A DNA stretch of 43,604 nucleotides from NCBI GenBank assembly GCA_009923315.1, contig RFTU01000014.1, forward strand, positions 1 to 43,604, read 5' to 3'. This DNA comes from Betaproteobacteria bacterium. GTDB lineage: Bacteria; Pseudomonadota; Gammaproteobacteria; Burkholderiales; Burkholderiaceae_C. A model generated the notes under the pieces. It made no database searches. It saw only the letters and a list, made by a program, of their open reading frames with translations, and had not been told where the DNA came from. Position numbers and translations under genes: made by a program. Positions 21,596-30,169 of the stretch are shown piece by piece. Every line of letters begins with the position of its first letter. Position 1 is the stretch's first letter.

Positions 21596-22708
21596 TCAGC
21601 CTTGCGCCACCTTCGACGCGATGGCGCGCCCCACATCCGTGGTGCTGGCTGTGCCGCCCAGGTCCGGCGTATGCGGGCCTTGCCTGATCACGTCTTCGAT
21701 GGCCTTGACGATGGACGAGGCCGCAGCCGTGTGGCCCAAGAACTCCAACATCATCGCCCCTGACCAGATCATGCCGATCGGGTTGGCGATGTTGCGCCCA
21801 TAGATGTCCGGTGCCGAGCCGTGCACGGGTTCGAACAGTGAAGGAAACTGGCGCTCGGGGTTGAGGTTGGCCGAAGGCGCAATGCCGATGGTGCCCGTGG
21901 TGGCGGGGCCCAGATCGGAGAGGATGTCGCCGAACAGATTGGTGGCCGCGATCACATCGAAGCGGTCGGGCTGCAGCACCAGGCGCGCACTCATGATGTC
22001 GATGTGGTGCGCCTGCATGGCCACATCGGGGTATTGTTTGGACATTTCTCGGCAACGCCCGTCCCACCAGGGCATGCTGATGGCAATACCGTTGCTCTTG
22101 GTGGCCAAGTCCAGGCGCTTGCGCGGGCGTGACCGGGCCAGCTCAAAGGCAAACCGCAGCAGACGGTCAGACCCTTTGCGGGTGAACACGCTTTCCTGGA
22201 TCACGAACTCCCGGTCGGTGCCCTCGAACATCACGCCGCCGGCCGAGGTGTACTCCCCTTCCGTGTTCTCCCGCACGATCAGGTAGTCGATGTCGCCGGG
22301 CTTGCGGTCTGCCAATGGGCCTCGCAAGCCTTCGAAGAGCCGAACCGGACGCAGGTTGATGTATTGGTCGAATTCGCGACGAAATTTCAGCAGCGAGCCC
22401 CACAGCGAGACGTGGTCGGGCACCGTGGCGGGCCAGCCCACTGCGCCGAAGTACAGGGCATCCATGCCCTGCAGTTGCGGCTTCCAGTCGGCCGGCATCA
22501 TGGTGCCGTGCTGCTGGTAGTGGTCGCAGCTGGCCCAGTCAAACTTCGTGACCTCCATCCGAAAACCAAATCGGCCCCGGGCGGCCTCCAACACGCGCAG
22601 CCCCTCGGGCATCACTTCCTTGCCGATGCCGTCTCCAGCCAGCGCGGCGATCTTGAGCGGGCGCTCCAGCGGCACGGCTTGAGCGCTTGGGTTGGTCGAC
22701 GTGTTCAT
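21596..22708 (-). CDS. Tartrate/D-malate-type decarboxylating dehydrogenase
   Basis: A 370-residue beta-decarboxylating dehydrogenase of the isocitrate/isopropylmalate family. The start KIAALAGDGIGKEVMPEGL and VGWPATVPDHVSLWGSLLK place it with the tartrate dehydrogenase/D-malate dehydrogenase group (TtuC/DmlA) rather than LeuB. The active-site elements RENTEGEYTSAG, the catalytic Lys in ATKSNGI, DIMSARLVLQPDRFDVI and EPVHGSAPDI are present. Substrates in the group are D-malate, L- or meso-tartrate and 3-isopropylmalate. ATG 22708 (MNTSTNPSAQ) is chosen; the frame continues far upstream opposite leuC but that is shadow. It is divergent from the LeuC-like gene, with an 82-bp shared promoter region. 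Confidence 0.88.
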   Translation of the reverse strand: MNTSTNPSAQAVPLERPLKIAALAGDGIGKEVMPEGLRVLEAARGRFGFRMEVTKFDWASCDHYQQHGTMMPADWKPQLQGMDALYFGAVGWPATVPDHVSLWGSLLKFRREFDQYINLRPVRLFEGLRGPLADRKPGDIDYLIVRENTEGEYTSAGGVMFEGTDREFVIQESVFTRKGSDRLLRFAFELARSRPRKRLDLATKSNGIAISMPWWDGRCREMSKQYPDVAMQAHHIDIMSARLVLQPDRFDVIAATNLFGDILSDLGPATTGTIGIAPSANLNPERQFPSLFEPVHGSAPDIYGRNIANPIGMIWSGAMMLEFLGHTAAASSIVKAIEDVIRQGPHTPDLGGTASTTDVGRAIASKVAQG

Positions 22709-22790
22709 ACCCGGATTGTGCTTGCATCCGCTGCGCGGGTGTCCAGCCGCAGCGGATGGATCGATCCACGCAGCCTGATAAGGTTGGCAC
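22709..22790. promoter_or_regulatory. Divergent promoter region, dehydrogenase / LeuC-like operon
   Basis: Only 82 bp separate two divergent catabolic units, so both promoters and any operator must lie here. No convincing -35/-10 pair is visible by eye. A GC-rich imperfect symmetry (CATCCGCTGCGCGGGTG...CGCAGCGGATG, arms CATCCGCTGCG and CGCAGCGGATG) spans about 22727-22758 and is a plausible regulator site. No regulator gene lies within the window next to it. Confidence 0.4.
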
Positions 22791-24218
22791 ATGGCGTCCT
22801 CCTTGCCCCGCACCCTGGTCCACAAGATCTGGCAGCAGCACCTCGTGGCCGAGCTCGACCACGCCCGATCGCTGCTGCACATCGACCGCGTGTTCCTGCA
22901 CGAACGCACCGGCCCGGCGCTCCTGACCGGTTTGGCCCATGCGGGCCGGCCCCCACGCCATCCGCATCGCGTGGTGGGCATCACAGACCACATCGTCAGC
23001 ACCCTGCCCGACCGCCTGCAGCGACCGGATGGCCCTCTGAGCGAGGGATTCATCCGTGAATTCGCGCAACGCACGGCCCAGGCGGGTATCCCACTCATCG
23101 ACCTGCACGACCCCCGGCAAGGCATCGTGCATGTGGTGGCGGCCGAGCAGGGTTGGGCCCTGCCCGGGATGACCATCGTCTGCCCCGACAGCCACACCGG
23201 CACCCTCGGTGGCCTGGGCGCCTTGGCCTGGGGCATCGGTTCGACTGAAGGCGAGCAGGCCGTGGCCACGCACACGCTGGTGCGCCCTCGGCCCTCTTCG
23301 ATGCGGGTGCGCTTGGAGGGACGCCTGCCCGATGGCGTGACCGCCAAGGACATGATCCTGGCGTTGATTGCGCGTGAAGGCGCGCGCGGCGGCCAGGGCT
23401 GTGCGGTCGAATTCTGTGGCCCTGCGGTGCAGAGCCTGAGCATGGAAGGCCGCATGACCCTGTGCAACATGGCCGTGGAGTTCGGGGCGTGGACCGGTCT
23501 GGTGGCCCCAGACGACGCCACGATCGAGTGGGTGGCCAACAGGCCGGGCGCGCCGGTGGGAGCGAACTGGGAACGCGCGGTGCAGGCTTGGCGGCACCTC
23601 GTGAGCGACGATCTGGCCCATTGGGACTCGGAGCTCCGCATGGACGTGGGCCACCTGGAGCCCCAGGTGACTTGGGGCTCCAGCGTGGAGTTGGGTGGCG
23701 GGATCTCGCAGCCGGTTCCAGACCCGGCGCAAGCAGAATCGGCCACGCGGCGCGCCCTGATGGAACGCGCTCTGAACTACATGGATCTGCGGCCGGGCAT
23801 GACGCTCAAGGGCATTCCCATCGATGCAGCCTTCATCGGCTCATGCACCAACAGCCGCTTGCCCGATCTGCGGGCCGCCGCCGCCGTGGTCAGGGGCCGC
23901 CATGTCGCCCCCGGTGTGCGGGCCATCGTGGTGCCGGGCTCGATGCCCACGCGCGCGGCCGCAGAGGCCGAAGGACTTCACCGCATCTTTCAGGATGCCG
24001 GGTTCGAGTGGCGTGCCAGCGGTTGCTCCCTGTGCTTCTACTCGGGCGCCGAAGACCTTGGTCCTGTTCGGCGCGTGATCAGCAGCACCAATCGCAACTT
24101 TGAAGGCCGACAGGGGCCCGGCGTGCGCACGCATCTGGCCAGTCCCGCCACCGTGGCGGCGTCGGCCGTGGCCGGCTGCATCGCCGACCCAAGACCTTTG
24201 CTCACCCGCGCAGCCTAA
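22791..24218 (+). CDS. 3-isopropylmalate dehydratase large subunit-like (LeuC family)
   Basis: A 475-residue aconitase-superfamily large subunit. The three [4Fe-4S] ligands are Cys352 (FIGSCTNSR), Cys412 and Cys415 (SGCSLC). VCPDSHTGTLGGLGALAWGIG and VPGSMPTRAAAEAEG are typical of LeuC. With LeuD it would hydrate or dehydrate a 2- or 3-hydroxy dicarboxylate. The context (HMG-CoA-lyase-like, CoA-transferase, Bug receptor, no leuA or leuB) suggests catabolism of a C5 compound such as citraconate/citramalate rather than leucine synthesis; this is inference. ATG 22791 follows a 82-bp divergent region. The gene is followed by the small subunit 15 bp later. Confidence 0.9.
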   Translation: MASSLPRTLVHKIWQQHLVAELDHARSLLHIDRVFLHERTGPALLTGLAHAGRPPRHPHRVVGITDHIVSTLPDRLQRPDGPLSEGFIREFAQRTAQAGIPLIDLHDPRQGIVHVVAAEQGWALPGMTIVCPDSHTGTLGGLGALAWGIGSTEGEQAVATHTLVRPRPSSMRVRLEGRLPDGVTAKDMILALIAREGARGGQGCAVEFCGPAVQSLSMEGRMTLCNMAVEFGAWTGLVAPDDATIEWVANRPGAPVGANWERAVQAWRHLVSDDLAHWDSELRMDVGHLEPQVTWGSSVELGGGISQPVPDPAQAESATRRALMERALNYMDLRPGMTLKGIPIDAAFIGSCTNSRLPDLRAAAAVVRGRHVAPGVRAIVVPGSMPTRAAAEAEGLHRIFQDAGFEWRASGCSLCFYSGAEDLGPVRRVISSTNRNFEGRQGPGVRTHLASPATVAASAVAGCIADPRPLLTRAA

Positions 24219-24233
24219 GGCGCCTGTCTCCAC

Positions 24234-24917
24234 ATGACCCATACCCATCGAGTCGATCAGGTCTGCGGACTCGCCGCCCCCCTGATGCACGATCACATCG
24301 ACACGGATGTCATCATCCCCTCGCGCGAGATCACCTCGCCTTCGCGCGAAGGCTTCGGGCCCAAGCTGTTTGCACCTTGGCGCTACCGGGCATCCGATGG
24401 CCAGGAAGACCCCAGCTTCATCCTGAACCGTCAGCCGTGGCGCCAGGCGCGTGTCCTGATCGCGGGGCGGAACTTCGGTTGCGGCTCTTCTCGAGAGATG
24501 GCCGTCTGGGCGCTGCAGCAGTTCGGTATCGGCTGCGTGATCGCCCCGTCGTTCGGTGCGATCTTCCGCCAGAACAGTGTCCGCAACGGGCTCCTGACCA
24601 TTGAACTGCCGATGGATCAGGTGCAGCAACTGGCGGACGAAGCGCTGACCGGATCACTGACACTGCGCGTGGACCTCGCAGCCCTTCGAATTCATCGGGC
24701 GTCGCCCCCCTCGCAGACCACCCATGGATCCGGCATCCCCTTCAACTTCGACCCCGACGACCGCGACATGCTGCTCACCGGGCGGGATGCCATTGACCGC
24801 GCATGGGACCATCGTGAGGCCATTGAGGCGTTTGAGTCACAGGACCGCCTGAATCGCCCTTGGGCCTGGCCGGCGCAGGACGTGCCGGCGCCAGTCGATG
24901 GACGAACACGGGGCTGA
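24234..24917 (+). CDS. 3-isopropylmalate dehydratase small subunit-like (LeuD family)
   Basis: Partner of the upstream LeuC-like subunit. The 227-residue swivel domain shows HDHIDTDVIIPSREI and FGPKLFAPWRY near the start. The phosphate/substrate-binding GRNFGCGSSREMAVWAL is at about residues 78-94, and SFGAIFRQNSVRNGLL follows. It is longer than bacterial LeuD of about 200 residues by a C-terminal extension ending ...VPAPVDGRTRG. Its last 20 bases overlap the longest version of the next ORF. Substrate as for the large subunit: a C5 branched dicarboxylate is inferred from context. Confidence 0.9.
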   Translation: MTHTHRVDQVCGLAAPLMHDHIDTDVIIPSREITSPSREGFGPKLFAPWRYRASDGQEDPSFILNRQPWRQARVLIAGRNFGCGSSREMAVWALQQFGIGCVIAPSFGAIFRQNSVRNGLLTIELPMDQVQQLADEALTGSLTLRVDLAALRIHRASPPSQTTHGSGIPFNFDPDDRDMLLTGRDAIDRAWDHREAIEAFESQDRLNRPWAWPAQDVPAPVDGRTRG

Positions 24918-24948
24918 CTACACTGACAGGGTGATTCCCCACACGACC

Positions 24949-25893
24949 ATGGACTCGGTCCTCATCAGCGAAGTCGGCCCGCGAGACGGGCTGCAGAGTG
25001 TCAAGGCCACCATGCCCCTGCACCACAAGCAGGCATGGCTGACCGAGCTGCATGCCAGTGGCCTGAGGGAAATCGAAGTCGGCTCCTTCGTGCCTGCTCG
25101 TCTGCTCCCTCAACTGGCCGACACCGCCGAGGTGGTGCGTCACGCCCTCACCCTGCCGGGCCTGACCGTGATGGTGCTCGTGCCCAATCTGCGCGGCGCG
25201 CAATCGGCCTTCGACGCCGGCGTGCACAAGATCACCCTGCCCGTCTCGGCCAGCGAGGCCCACAGCCTGGCCAATGTGCGCAAGACCTGCGCCGAGATGG
25301 TCGAGGAGGTTCGCGCCGTCGTGGCCCTGCGCAATGCGCAAGCGCCACACGTGAAGGTGGAGGCCGGCGTGTCCACCGCCTTCGGCTGCACCCTGCAAGG
25401 CGACGTGCCGCAAGCGCATGTGCTGCGACTGGCTCAAGCCCTGGCCGATGCCGGCGTGGACGACATCGGCCTGTCCGACACCACCGGCATGGCCCACCCA
25501 GAGGCCATACGGCGCCTCTTCACGGGCCTGCGCCACGCCGTTGGCGAGAAGGCCGGCGCGGCGCACCTGCACAACACACGCGGCCTTGGGCTGGCCAATT
25601 GCCTGGCTGCCTATGAGGTCGGTGTGCGGACTTTCGACAGTTCCCAGGGAGGGTTGGGTGGCTGCCCCTACGCCCCCGGAGCCTCGGGCAATGTGATCAC
25701 CGAAGACCTCGTCTTCATGTTCGAGTCGATGGGCGTGCGCACCGGGGTCAACCTTTTGCGGTTGATCGAAGCTCGAGAAGCTCTGCGCCGCGGGTTGCCC
25801 GGCGAACCCCTGTACGGCATGACGCCCGAGGCCGGCGTGCCGGCACATTGGCGCGACGCATCCTCAGCCGCCCATGCCCATGGCGCATCATGA
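24949..25893 (+). CDS. HMG-CoA lyase family protein (candidate citramalyl-CoA lyase)
   Basis: A DRE-TIM metallolyase of about 314 residues. Motif 1 is LISEVGPRDGLQSV with the catalytic Arg. The metal-site histidines are in GAAHLHNTRGLGLANCLAA. The catalytic-loop Cys signature is GGLGGCPYAPGASGNVITED. Family members cleave 3-hydroxy-3-methylacyl-CoA esters such as HMG-CoA or citramalyl-CoA. Its place between a hydratase pair and a CoA-transferase favours cleavage of a C5 acyl-CoA, for example citramalyl-CoA to acetyl-CoA and pyruvate (inference). Start choice is open: ATG 24949, GTG 24931 or ATG 24898, which overlaps leuD. The stop overlaps the next ATG (ATGA). Confidence 0.88.
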   Translation: MDSVLISEVGPRDGLQSVKATMPLHHKQAWLTELHASGLREIEVGSFVPARLLPQLADTAEVVRHALTLPGLTVMVLVPNLRGAQSAFDAGVHKITLPVSASEAHSLANVRKTCAEMVEEVRAVVALRNAQAPHVKVEAGVSTAFGCTLQGDVPQAHVLRLAQALADAGVDDIGLSDTTGMAHPEAIRRLFTGLRHAVGEKAGAAHLHNTRGLGLANCLAAYEVGVRTFDSSQGGLGGCPYAPGASGNVITEDLVFMFESMGVRTGVNLLRLIEAREALRRGLPGEPLYGMTPEAGVPAHWRDASSAAHAHGAS

Positions 25894-27113
25894 GCAACAA
25901 CGAATCTCTTCCTCTGCAAGGCATCCGGGTGGTCGAATTCACCCACATGGTGATGGGCCCCACCTGCGGACTGGTGCTGGCCGATCTGGGGGCTGAGGTC
26001 ATCAAGGTCGAACCCTTGGCAGGCGACGCCACTCGGCGACTCTTGGGTTCGGGCTCGGGCTTCTTCGCGGCATTCAACCGCAACAAGGAAAGCCTGGCGG
26101 TGAACCTGGACGACGCGCGTGGCCGAGAAGTCGTGCTGCGATTGGTTGCACAGGCCGATGTTTTCAGCGAAAACTTCAAGGCCGGAGCCTTGGACAAATG
26201 GGGCCTGTCTTACCCGACGCTCGCCGCACTCAACCCGCGTCTGGTCTACGTGTCGCACAAGGGCTTCTTGCCCGGCCCGTATGAACACCGCACGGCACTG
26301 GATGAGGTGGTGCAGATGATGGGCGGCCTGGCCTACATGACCGGCCCGGAGGGTCGCCCGCTGCGCGCGGGGGCCAGCGTGAACGACATCATGGGCGGCA
26401 TGTTCGGTGCCATCGGTGCCCTGGCGGCCCTGCGCCGGCGCGACGCCACCGGTCGGGGTGGTGAGGTGCAGAGCGGCCTTTTCGAGAACAACGTGCTGCT
26501 GGTGGCACAGCACATGATGCAGTATGCGGTCACCGGCAAGCCTGCCGCACCCATGCCCAACCGAATCAGCGCCTGGGCGCTCTACGACGTGTTCAATGTC
26601 CGCGATGGGCAGCAGATCTTCCTGGCCGCAGTCAGCGACTCCCAGTGGGCCGAACTCTGTGATGAGTTCGGCTTCACCGACCTGAAGAACGACGAACGCC
26701 TGCGCAGCAACAACGACCGGGTGCGCGCGCGTGATTGGACGATGCCCATCCTGCGCGAGCGCTTTGCAGTGCTGTCGGCAGACGAGTTGGCCCGGCGCTT
26801 CGAGGCGCGCGGACTGCCCCATGCGCCGATCACCCGTCCGCAGGACCTTTTCGATGATCCGCACTTGCTGGCCACGGGCGGCTTGGCACCCGTGCGGGTG
26901 CCGCCTGATGCCAGCGCGGCTTGCCACGCGCTGGACACCCGTTCTGCTCTGCTGCCCTTGAGCCTGGACGGACAGCGGTTGCCGCTGCGGCTCGACCCCC
27001 CTTCCATCGGGCAGCACACCAGCAGCGTCCTGCGTGACCTTGGCTATTCCGAAGACGACATCCAGAACCTGTTGGAGCAGGGCGTGGTGCGCACACCTCA
27101 GGAGACCCCATGA
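25890..27113 (+). CDS. CaiB/BaiF (family III) CoA-transferase
   Basis: A 407-residue family III CoA-transferase, which moves CoA from a donor such as succinyl-CoA to a carboxylic acid through an aspartyl-CoA thioester. Seen here are the N-terminal GIRVVEFTHMVMGPTCG and LADLGAEVIKVEPLAGD. The catalytic Asp138 is in TALDEVVQMMGGLAYMTG, and LRAGASVNDIMGGMFG is also present. ATG 25890 overlaps the lyase stop and the stop overlaps the next ATG, so lyase, transferase and Bug receptor are coupled. Next to a citramalyl-CoA-lyase candidate, a succinyl-CoA:citramalate (or mesaconate/itaconate) transferase is a reasonable guess. Confidence 0.9.
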   Translation: MSNNESLPLQGIRVVEFTHMVMGPTCGLVLADLGAEVIKVEPLAGDATRRLLGSGSGFFAAFNRNKESLAVNLDDARGREVVLRLVAQADVFSENFKAGALDKWGLSYPTLAALNPRLVYVSHKGFLPGPYEHRTALDEVVQMMGGLAYMTGPEGRPLRAGASVNDIMGGMFGAIGALAALRRRDATGRGGEVQSGLFENNVLLVAQHMMQYAVTGKPAAPMPNRISAWALYDVFNVRDGQQIFLAAVSDSQWAELCDEFGFTDLKNDERLRSNNDRVRARDWTMPILRERFAVLSADELARRFEARGLPHAPITRPQDLFDDPHLLATGGLAPVRVPPDASAACHALDTRSALLPLSLDGQRLPLRLDPPSIGQHTSSVLRDLGYSEDDIQNLLEQGVVRTPQETP

Positions 27114-28090
27114 CTGTCAAGCGAAGAACCGTTCTGTCATCGATGGCGGCGGCCAGTAGCCTGGGCGCAGCGCCCGCCTGGCTGATGCGCGCCTCGGCGC
27201 AGAACCTGCCCACCACGCGCTTGTGGGTGGGAACGGCGCCCGGCGGGAGCACCGACACCATCGCGCGCGAGATCGCACCCGAACTCGGGCGTCAGCTGGG
27301 ACGCAACGTGATCGTGGAAAACCGGTCAGGAGCCGGCGGCAACCTCGCGGCCGACGTCGTGGCCAAGTCGGCGCCGGACGGGTCCCACCTGCTGGTCAGC
27401 TTCACCGGCCACACCATCAATGCCTCGTTGTACAAGAACCTGCCCTTCGACCCGATTGCGGACTTCACCCCACTGACGATGCTCAACACTTCCACGTCGG
27501 TGCTGGTGTGCAACCCCCAACAGCCCTATCGCACGGTCGGTGAACTCATCGAGTACGCGCGCCGCCATCCGGGCAAGCTGAGCATGGGCCTCGGTGGGAT
27601 CGGGTCCTCGGTGCATCTGGCGGGTGAAGCGTTCAAGATGCAGGCCAAGGTCTACATCGTGAACATCCCCTATCGGGGTACTTCACCGGCCGTTGCAGAC
27701 ATCGTGGCCGGCAACCTGGAGATGATGTTCGCGCCCTTCGTGAACACCCGAACGCTCATTCAGGCCGGCAAGCTGCGCGCCCTGGGCGTGACCAGCCCCA
27801 AACGGCTGCAGCAGTTCCCCGACATTCCCGCCATCGCCGAAGCCCTGCCGGGCTACAGCTCCCAGGCGTGGTTTGGGCTCTTCGGCCCGGCGCGCATGGC
27901 GCCCGACCTGGTCAAGCGCATCAGCGACGCGGCGCGACAAGCCGTCAAGGCCGACAACGTGCGTCGCCGCATGGAAGGCGATGCGGGTGAGGCCGTGGGA
28001 TCCAGCCCCGAGGAGTTCGCCGCCTTCGTCAAGGCCGATGTGGCCCGGTGGGCGCAACTCGTGAAGTATTCAGGCGCGACGCCGGATTGA
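27110..28090 (+). CDS. Bug/TctC-type tripartite tricarboxylate transporter substrate-binding protein
   Basis: A 326-residue periplasmic binding protein of the Bug family, which is greatly expanded in Burkholderiales and binds carboxylates. The signal region carries a twin-arginine-like KRRTVLSS followed by a hydrophobic stretch ending near RASAQ. The mature part has the family signatures VGTAPGGSTDTIAREI, VIVENRSGAGGNLAADVVAK and NIPYRGTSPAVADIVAGNLEMMF. The start ATG overlaps the CoA-transferase stop (ATGA). No TctA/TctB membrane genes are adjacent; such orphans are common. It presumably binds the acid degraded by this operon. Confidence 0.92.
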   Translation: MTVKRRTVLSSMAAASSLGAAPAWLMRASAQNLPTTRLWVGTAPGGSTDTIAREIAPELGRQLGRNVIVENRSGAGGNLAADVVAKSAPDGSHLLVSFTGHTINASLYKNLPFDPIADFTPLTMLNTSTSVLVCNPQQPYRTVGELIEYARRHPGKLSMGLGGIGSSVHLAGEAFKMQAKVYIVNIPYRGTSPAVADIVAGNLEMMFAPFVNTRTLIQAGKLRALGVTSPKRLQQFPDIPAIAEALPGYSSQAWFGLFGPARMAPDLVKRISDAARQAVKADNVRRRMEGDAGEAVGSSPEEFAAFVKADVARWAQLVKYSGATPD

Positions 28091-28140
28091 GTCTCTTCAC
28101 CGGCCCAGCCGCCGCTGGCCGCGAAAAGCGAACACCACAC

Positions 28141-29091
28141 TCAGGGCCACACGCCGATGGCCGCCTCGGTCATGCCCTTGGCGTCGTGGCCCACGCCGGG
28201 CACCTTCACCAACCGCCAGGGTGAGGTGATGCCCAACTCACGTGCCAAGCTGTTGACCTGATCCCAGTAGAACTGACCGCGTGCCAACCGGTGGGGACCC
28301 TGCGCCTTGGACCCTGGCGCCTGGTCCAGATCCGGATCGTCGATTTGGGTGTCGGCCTCACCCAGCAGCACCAGCACGGGCTTGGCCAGTGCCGCGCGGG
28401 CACCCGGCTCGCCCACCCGCGCATTCACCAAGGAGTGCGGCCAGGGGTACGGGGCACGGCCCTCTCGCCATTCGGGCAGCGTGTACCACCCCGCGTTGGC
28501 GATGATGGCCAGGCTCGCGCGGTTGTCCGGCAACAGATAGAGCAGCCGGTGCACAAACTGCGCACCGGCGGAGTGCCCGAAGATTCGGTACGTCGTCTGC
28601 GTGGTGCGCACCGCGTCGAACAGATGCTCGATGACGGAATACGACCATCGGCGCGGGTCGGCTGAAGCCGCCAGGTTGCCCTGGTTGTAGCTGCGCGATC
28701 CTGGCCAGTCCTTGCGGGTGAACTCGGGGGCCAGCACCACGAAGCCCTGCGCCTCGGCCCAAGTGACCCAGTGGTCGCGGTAGCCCTCCGCATTGCGGGT
28801 GTTCCCGTGCATCACGAACAAGATGGGGCAGTTGGCCGCGCACCGAGCCGGCCGGTGGCTGTAGACGGTGATGGACACGTCGGCACGGCCACGGCCATCG
28901 TGGAAGACGAAGCTTGAAGTGCCCGGCGGCACGTCAAGCTCAGCCGCCGAGGCCCAACCGAAGATCAGGGCCAGGGCCAGCATCCCAAACGCACGTGCAG
29001 CGCATTGGGCCGCATCACACCAGGCGGAGTGAAGGGGCATGCCTGCACCGGCCGTTCTGGGCCACGCGGCCCGGGTGGCTTGGATCCTCAT
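28141..29091 (-). CDS. Secreted alpha/beta hydrolase
   Basis: A 316-residue serine hydrolase with a hydrophobic export segment (residues about 34-50, AFGMLALALIFGWASAA). The oxyanion region is FVMHGNTRNAEG. The nucleophile is Ser174 in RIFGHSAGAQFVHRL, with probable acid Asp247 (LLGEADTQIDD) and His302 (VPGVGHDAKG). The fold resembles the PHB-depolymerase/feruloyl-esterase-like group; the substrate is unknown. ATG 29091 overlaps the stop of the upstream Bug gene (ATGA); a start at 29040 would also keep the signal. It is last in an amidase-Bug-hydrolase run and convergent with the CoA-transferase operon. Confidence 0.82.
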   Translation of the reverse strand: MRIQATRAAWPRTAGAGMPLHSAWCDAAQCAARAFGMLALALIFGWASAAELDVPPGTSSFVFHDGRGRADVSITVYSHRPARCAANCPILFVMHGNTRNAEGYRDHWVTWAEAQGFVVLAPEFTRKDWPGSRSYNQGNLAASADPRRWSYSVIEHLFDAVRTTQTTYRIFGHSAGAQFVHRLLYLLPDNRASLAIIANAGWYTLPEWREGRAPYPWPHSLVNARVGEPGARAALAKPVLVLLGEADTQIDDPDLDQAPGSKAQGPHRLARGQFYWDQVNSLARELGITSPWRLVKVPGVGHDAKGMTEAAIGVWP

Positions 29092-30095
29092 TCGGCCTTG
29101 ATCCCGGCCCGCTGGATCAACCCTCGCCACGCCTGTGCCTCCTGTTGGTAGGTGCGTGCGAACTCCTCGGGAGAGCCACCGGCGGGCTCCGCACCCACCT
29201 TGTCCAAGCCTTCGAGAAACTCGGGCGACTTCAACATCGCATTGACCTCACGGTTCAAGCGTGCCACCACTTCGGCCGGCGCGCCAGCGGGGGCGAACAA
29301 GCCGAACCAGTTGCCCACCAATTCCATGCCCGGGACGCCCACCTCCGCGAAGGTGGGCACGTTGGGCAGAGTCGGCGAGCGCTTCGTGCCGGTGACGGCC
29401 AGCGGCCGCACCTTGCCACTGCGGATATGGGTCTGCGCAGACACGATGCTGTCCATGAGGAAGCTGATCTGCCCTGAGACCAGATCGGTGATGACCAGAC
29501 CCGTACCGCGGTAGGGAATGTGCACCGCAAACACACCCCCGGCGCGCCACTTGAACATCTCGGCCGACAGATGCGGATAGGTGCCGATGCCGCTGGAGCC
29601 ATAGTTGTACTTGCCCGGATTGCGCTTGAGCAGATCCACCAGTTCACGCGCCGAAGTGGCCGGGAAGCTCTGCCCCACCACGAGCACGCTGGGCGCACTG
29701 GCCACGTGCACGATGGGCGCGAAATCCTTGACCGCGTCATAGGGCGTCTTGGGGTTGAGCAGGGGCCCGATGGAATGGGTGGAACTGGTGGCCATCAGCA
29801 AGGTGTAGCCGTCAGCCGGCGCCTTGGCCGCCATGTCCGATCCGATGGCACCCCCTGCCCCGGGCTTGTTGTCCACCACCACCTGCTGGCCAAGCGCCAC
29901 GCTCAAACGCTGTGCAACCTGGCGCGAGATGATGTCCGTGGCCCCACCCGGCGGGAAGGGGATCACCAGGCGTATGGGCTTGGCGCTCGGCCAAGCCTGC
30001 GCCCAACTGTCGACAGATGGAATCAGCGTACCCATCGCCGCCAGTACCGCCAAAAGACCGAATTTCAGTGAGACGCGACGAGTGAATACGCGCAT
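29088..30095 (-). CDS. Bug/TctC-type substrate-binding protein (second)
   Basis: A 335-residue periplasmic receptor of the Bug family. The N-terminus MRVFTRRVSLKFGLLAVLAA leads into a signal peptide cleaved near DSWAQA. Signatures are KPIRLVIPFPPGGATDIISR, VVVDNKPGAGGAIGSDMAA and HIPYRGTGLVITDLVSGQISF. The frame is open upstream to 30293 but ATG 30095 starts the signal peptide. It lies 74 bp downstream of an amidase and overlaps a secreted hydrolase, suggesting uptake of a carboxylate released by one of those enzymes (inference). Confidence 0.92.
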   Translation of the reverse strand: MRVFTRRVSLKFGLLAVLAAMGTLIPSVDSWAQAWPSAKPIRLVIPFPPGGATDIISRQVAQRLSVALGQQVVVDNKPGAGGAIGSDMAAKAPADGYTLLMATSSTHSIGPLLNPKTPYDAVKDFAPIVHVASAPSVLVVGQSFPATSARELVDLLKRNPGKYNYGSSGIGTYPHLSAEMFKWRAGGVFAVHIPYRGTGLVITDLVSGQISFLMDSIVSAQTHIRSGKVRPLAVTGTKRSPTLPNVPTFAEVGVPGMELVGNWFGLFAPAGAPAEVVARLNREVNAMLKSPEFLEGLDKVGAEPAGGSPEEFARTYQQEAQAWRGLIQRAGIKAE

Positions 30096-30169
30096 GCCAG
30101 CCACCTCAAGCCAAGACCGAATGCGAACCAGAATACCGCGTATCCCATCAAGGCGTGTTGGGCGGCTCT

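Noticed and set aside
22539-23732. 397-codon minus-strand ORF opposite the LeuC-like gene
   Set aside because: Shadow composition, and LeuC carries all three Fe-S cysteines on the plus strand.
21596-23746. 716-codon reading frame that would fuse extra sequence to the tartrate-type dehydrogenase
   Set aside because: The extra 346 codons lie antisense to the LeuC-like gene and show no domain; the dehydrogenase fold starts at ATG 22708.
22791-24917. LeuCD-like pair as the leucine biosynthesis enzyme
   Set aside because: No leuA or leuB beside it (the adjacent dehydrogenase is of the tartrate/D-malate type) and the operon continues into CoA-ester catabolism genes; not fully excluded.
28104-28122. 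Hairpin GGCCCAGC-CGCC-GCTGGCC between convergent operons as a terminator
   Set aside because: One stem mismatch/bulge and no T tract on either side.
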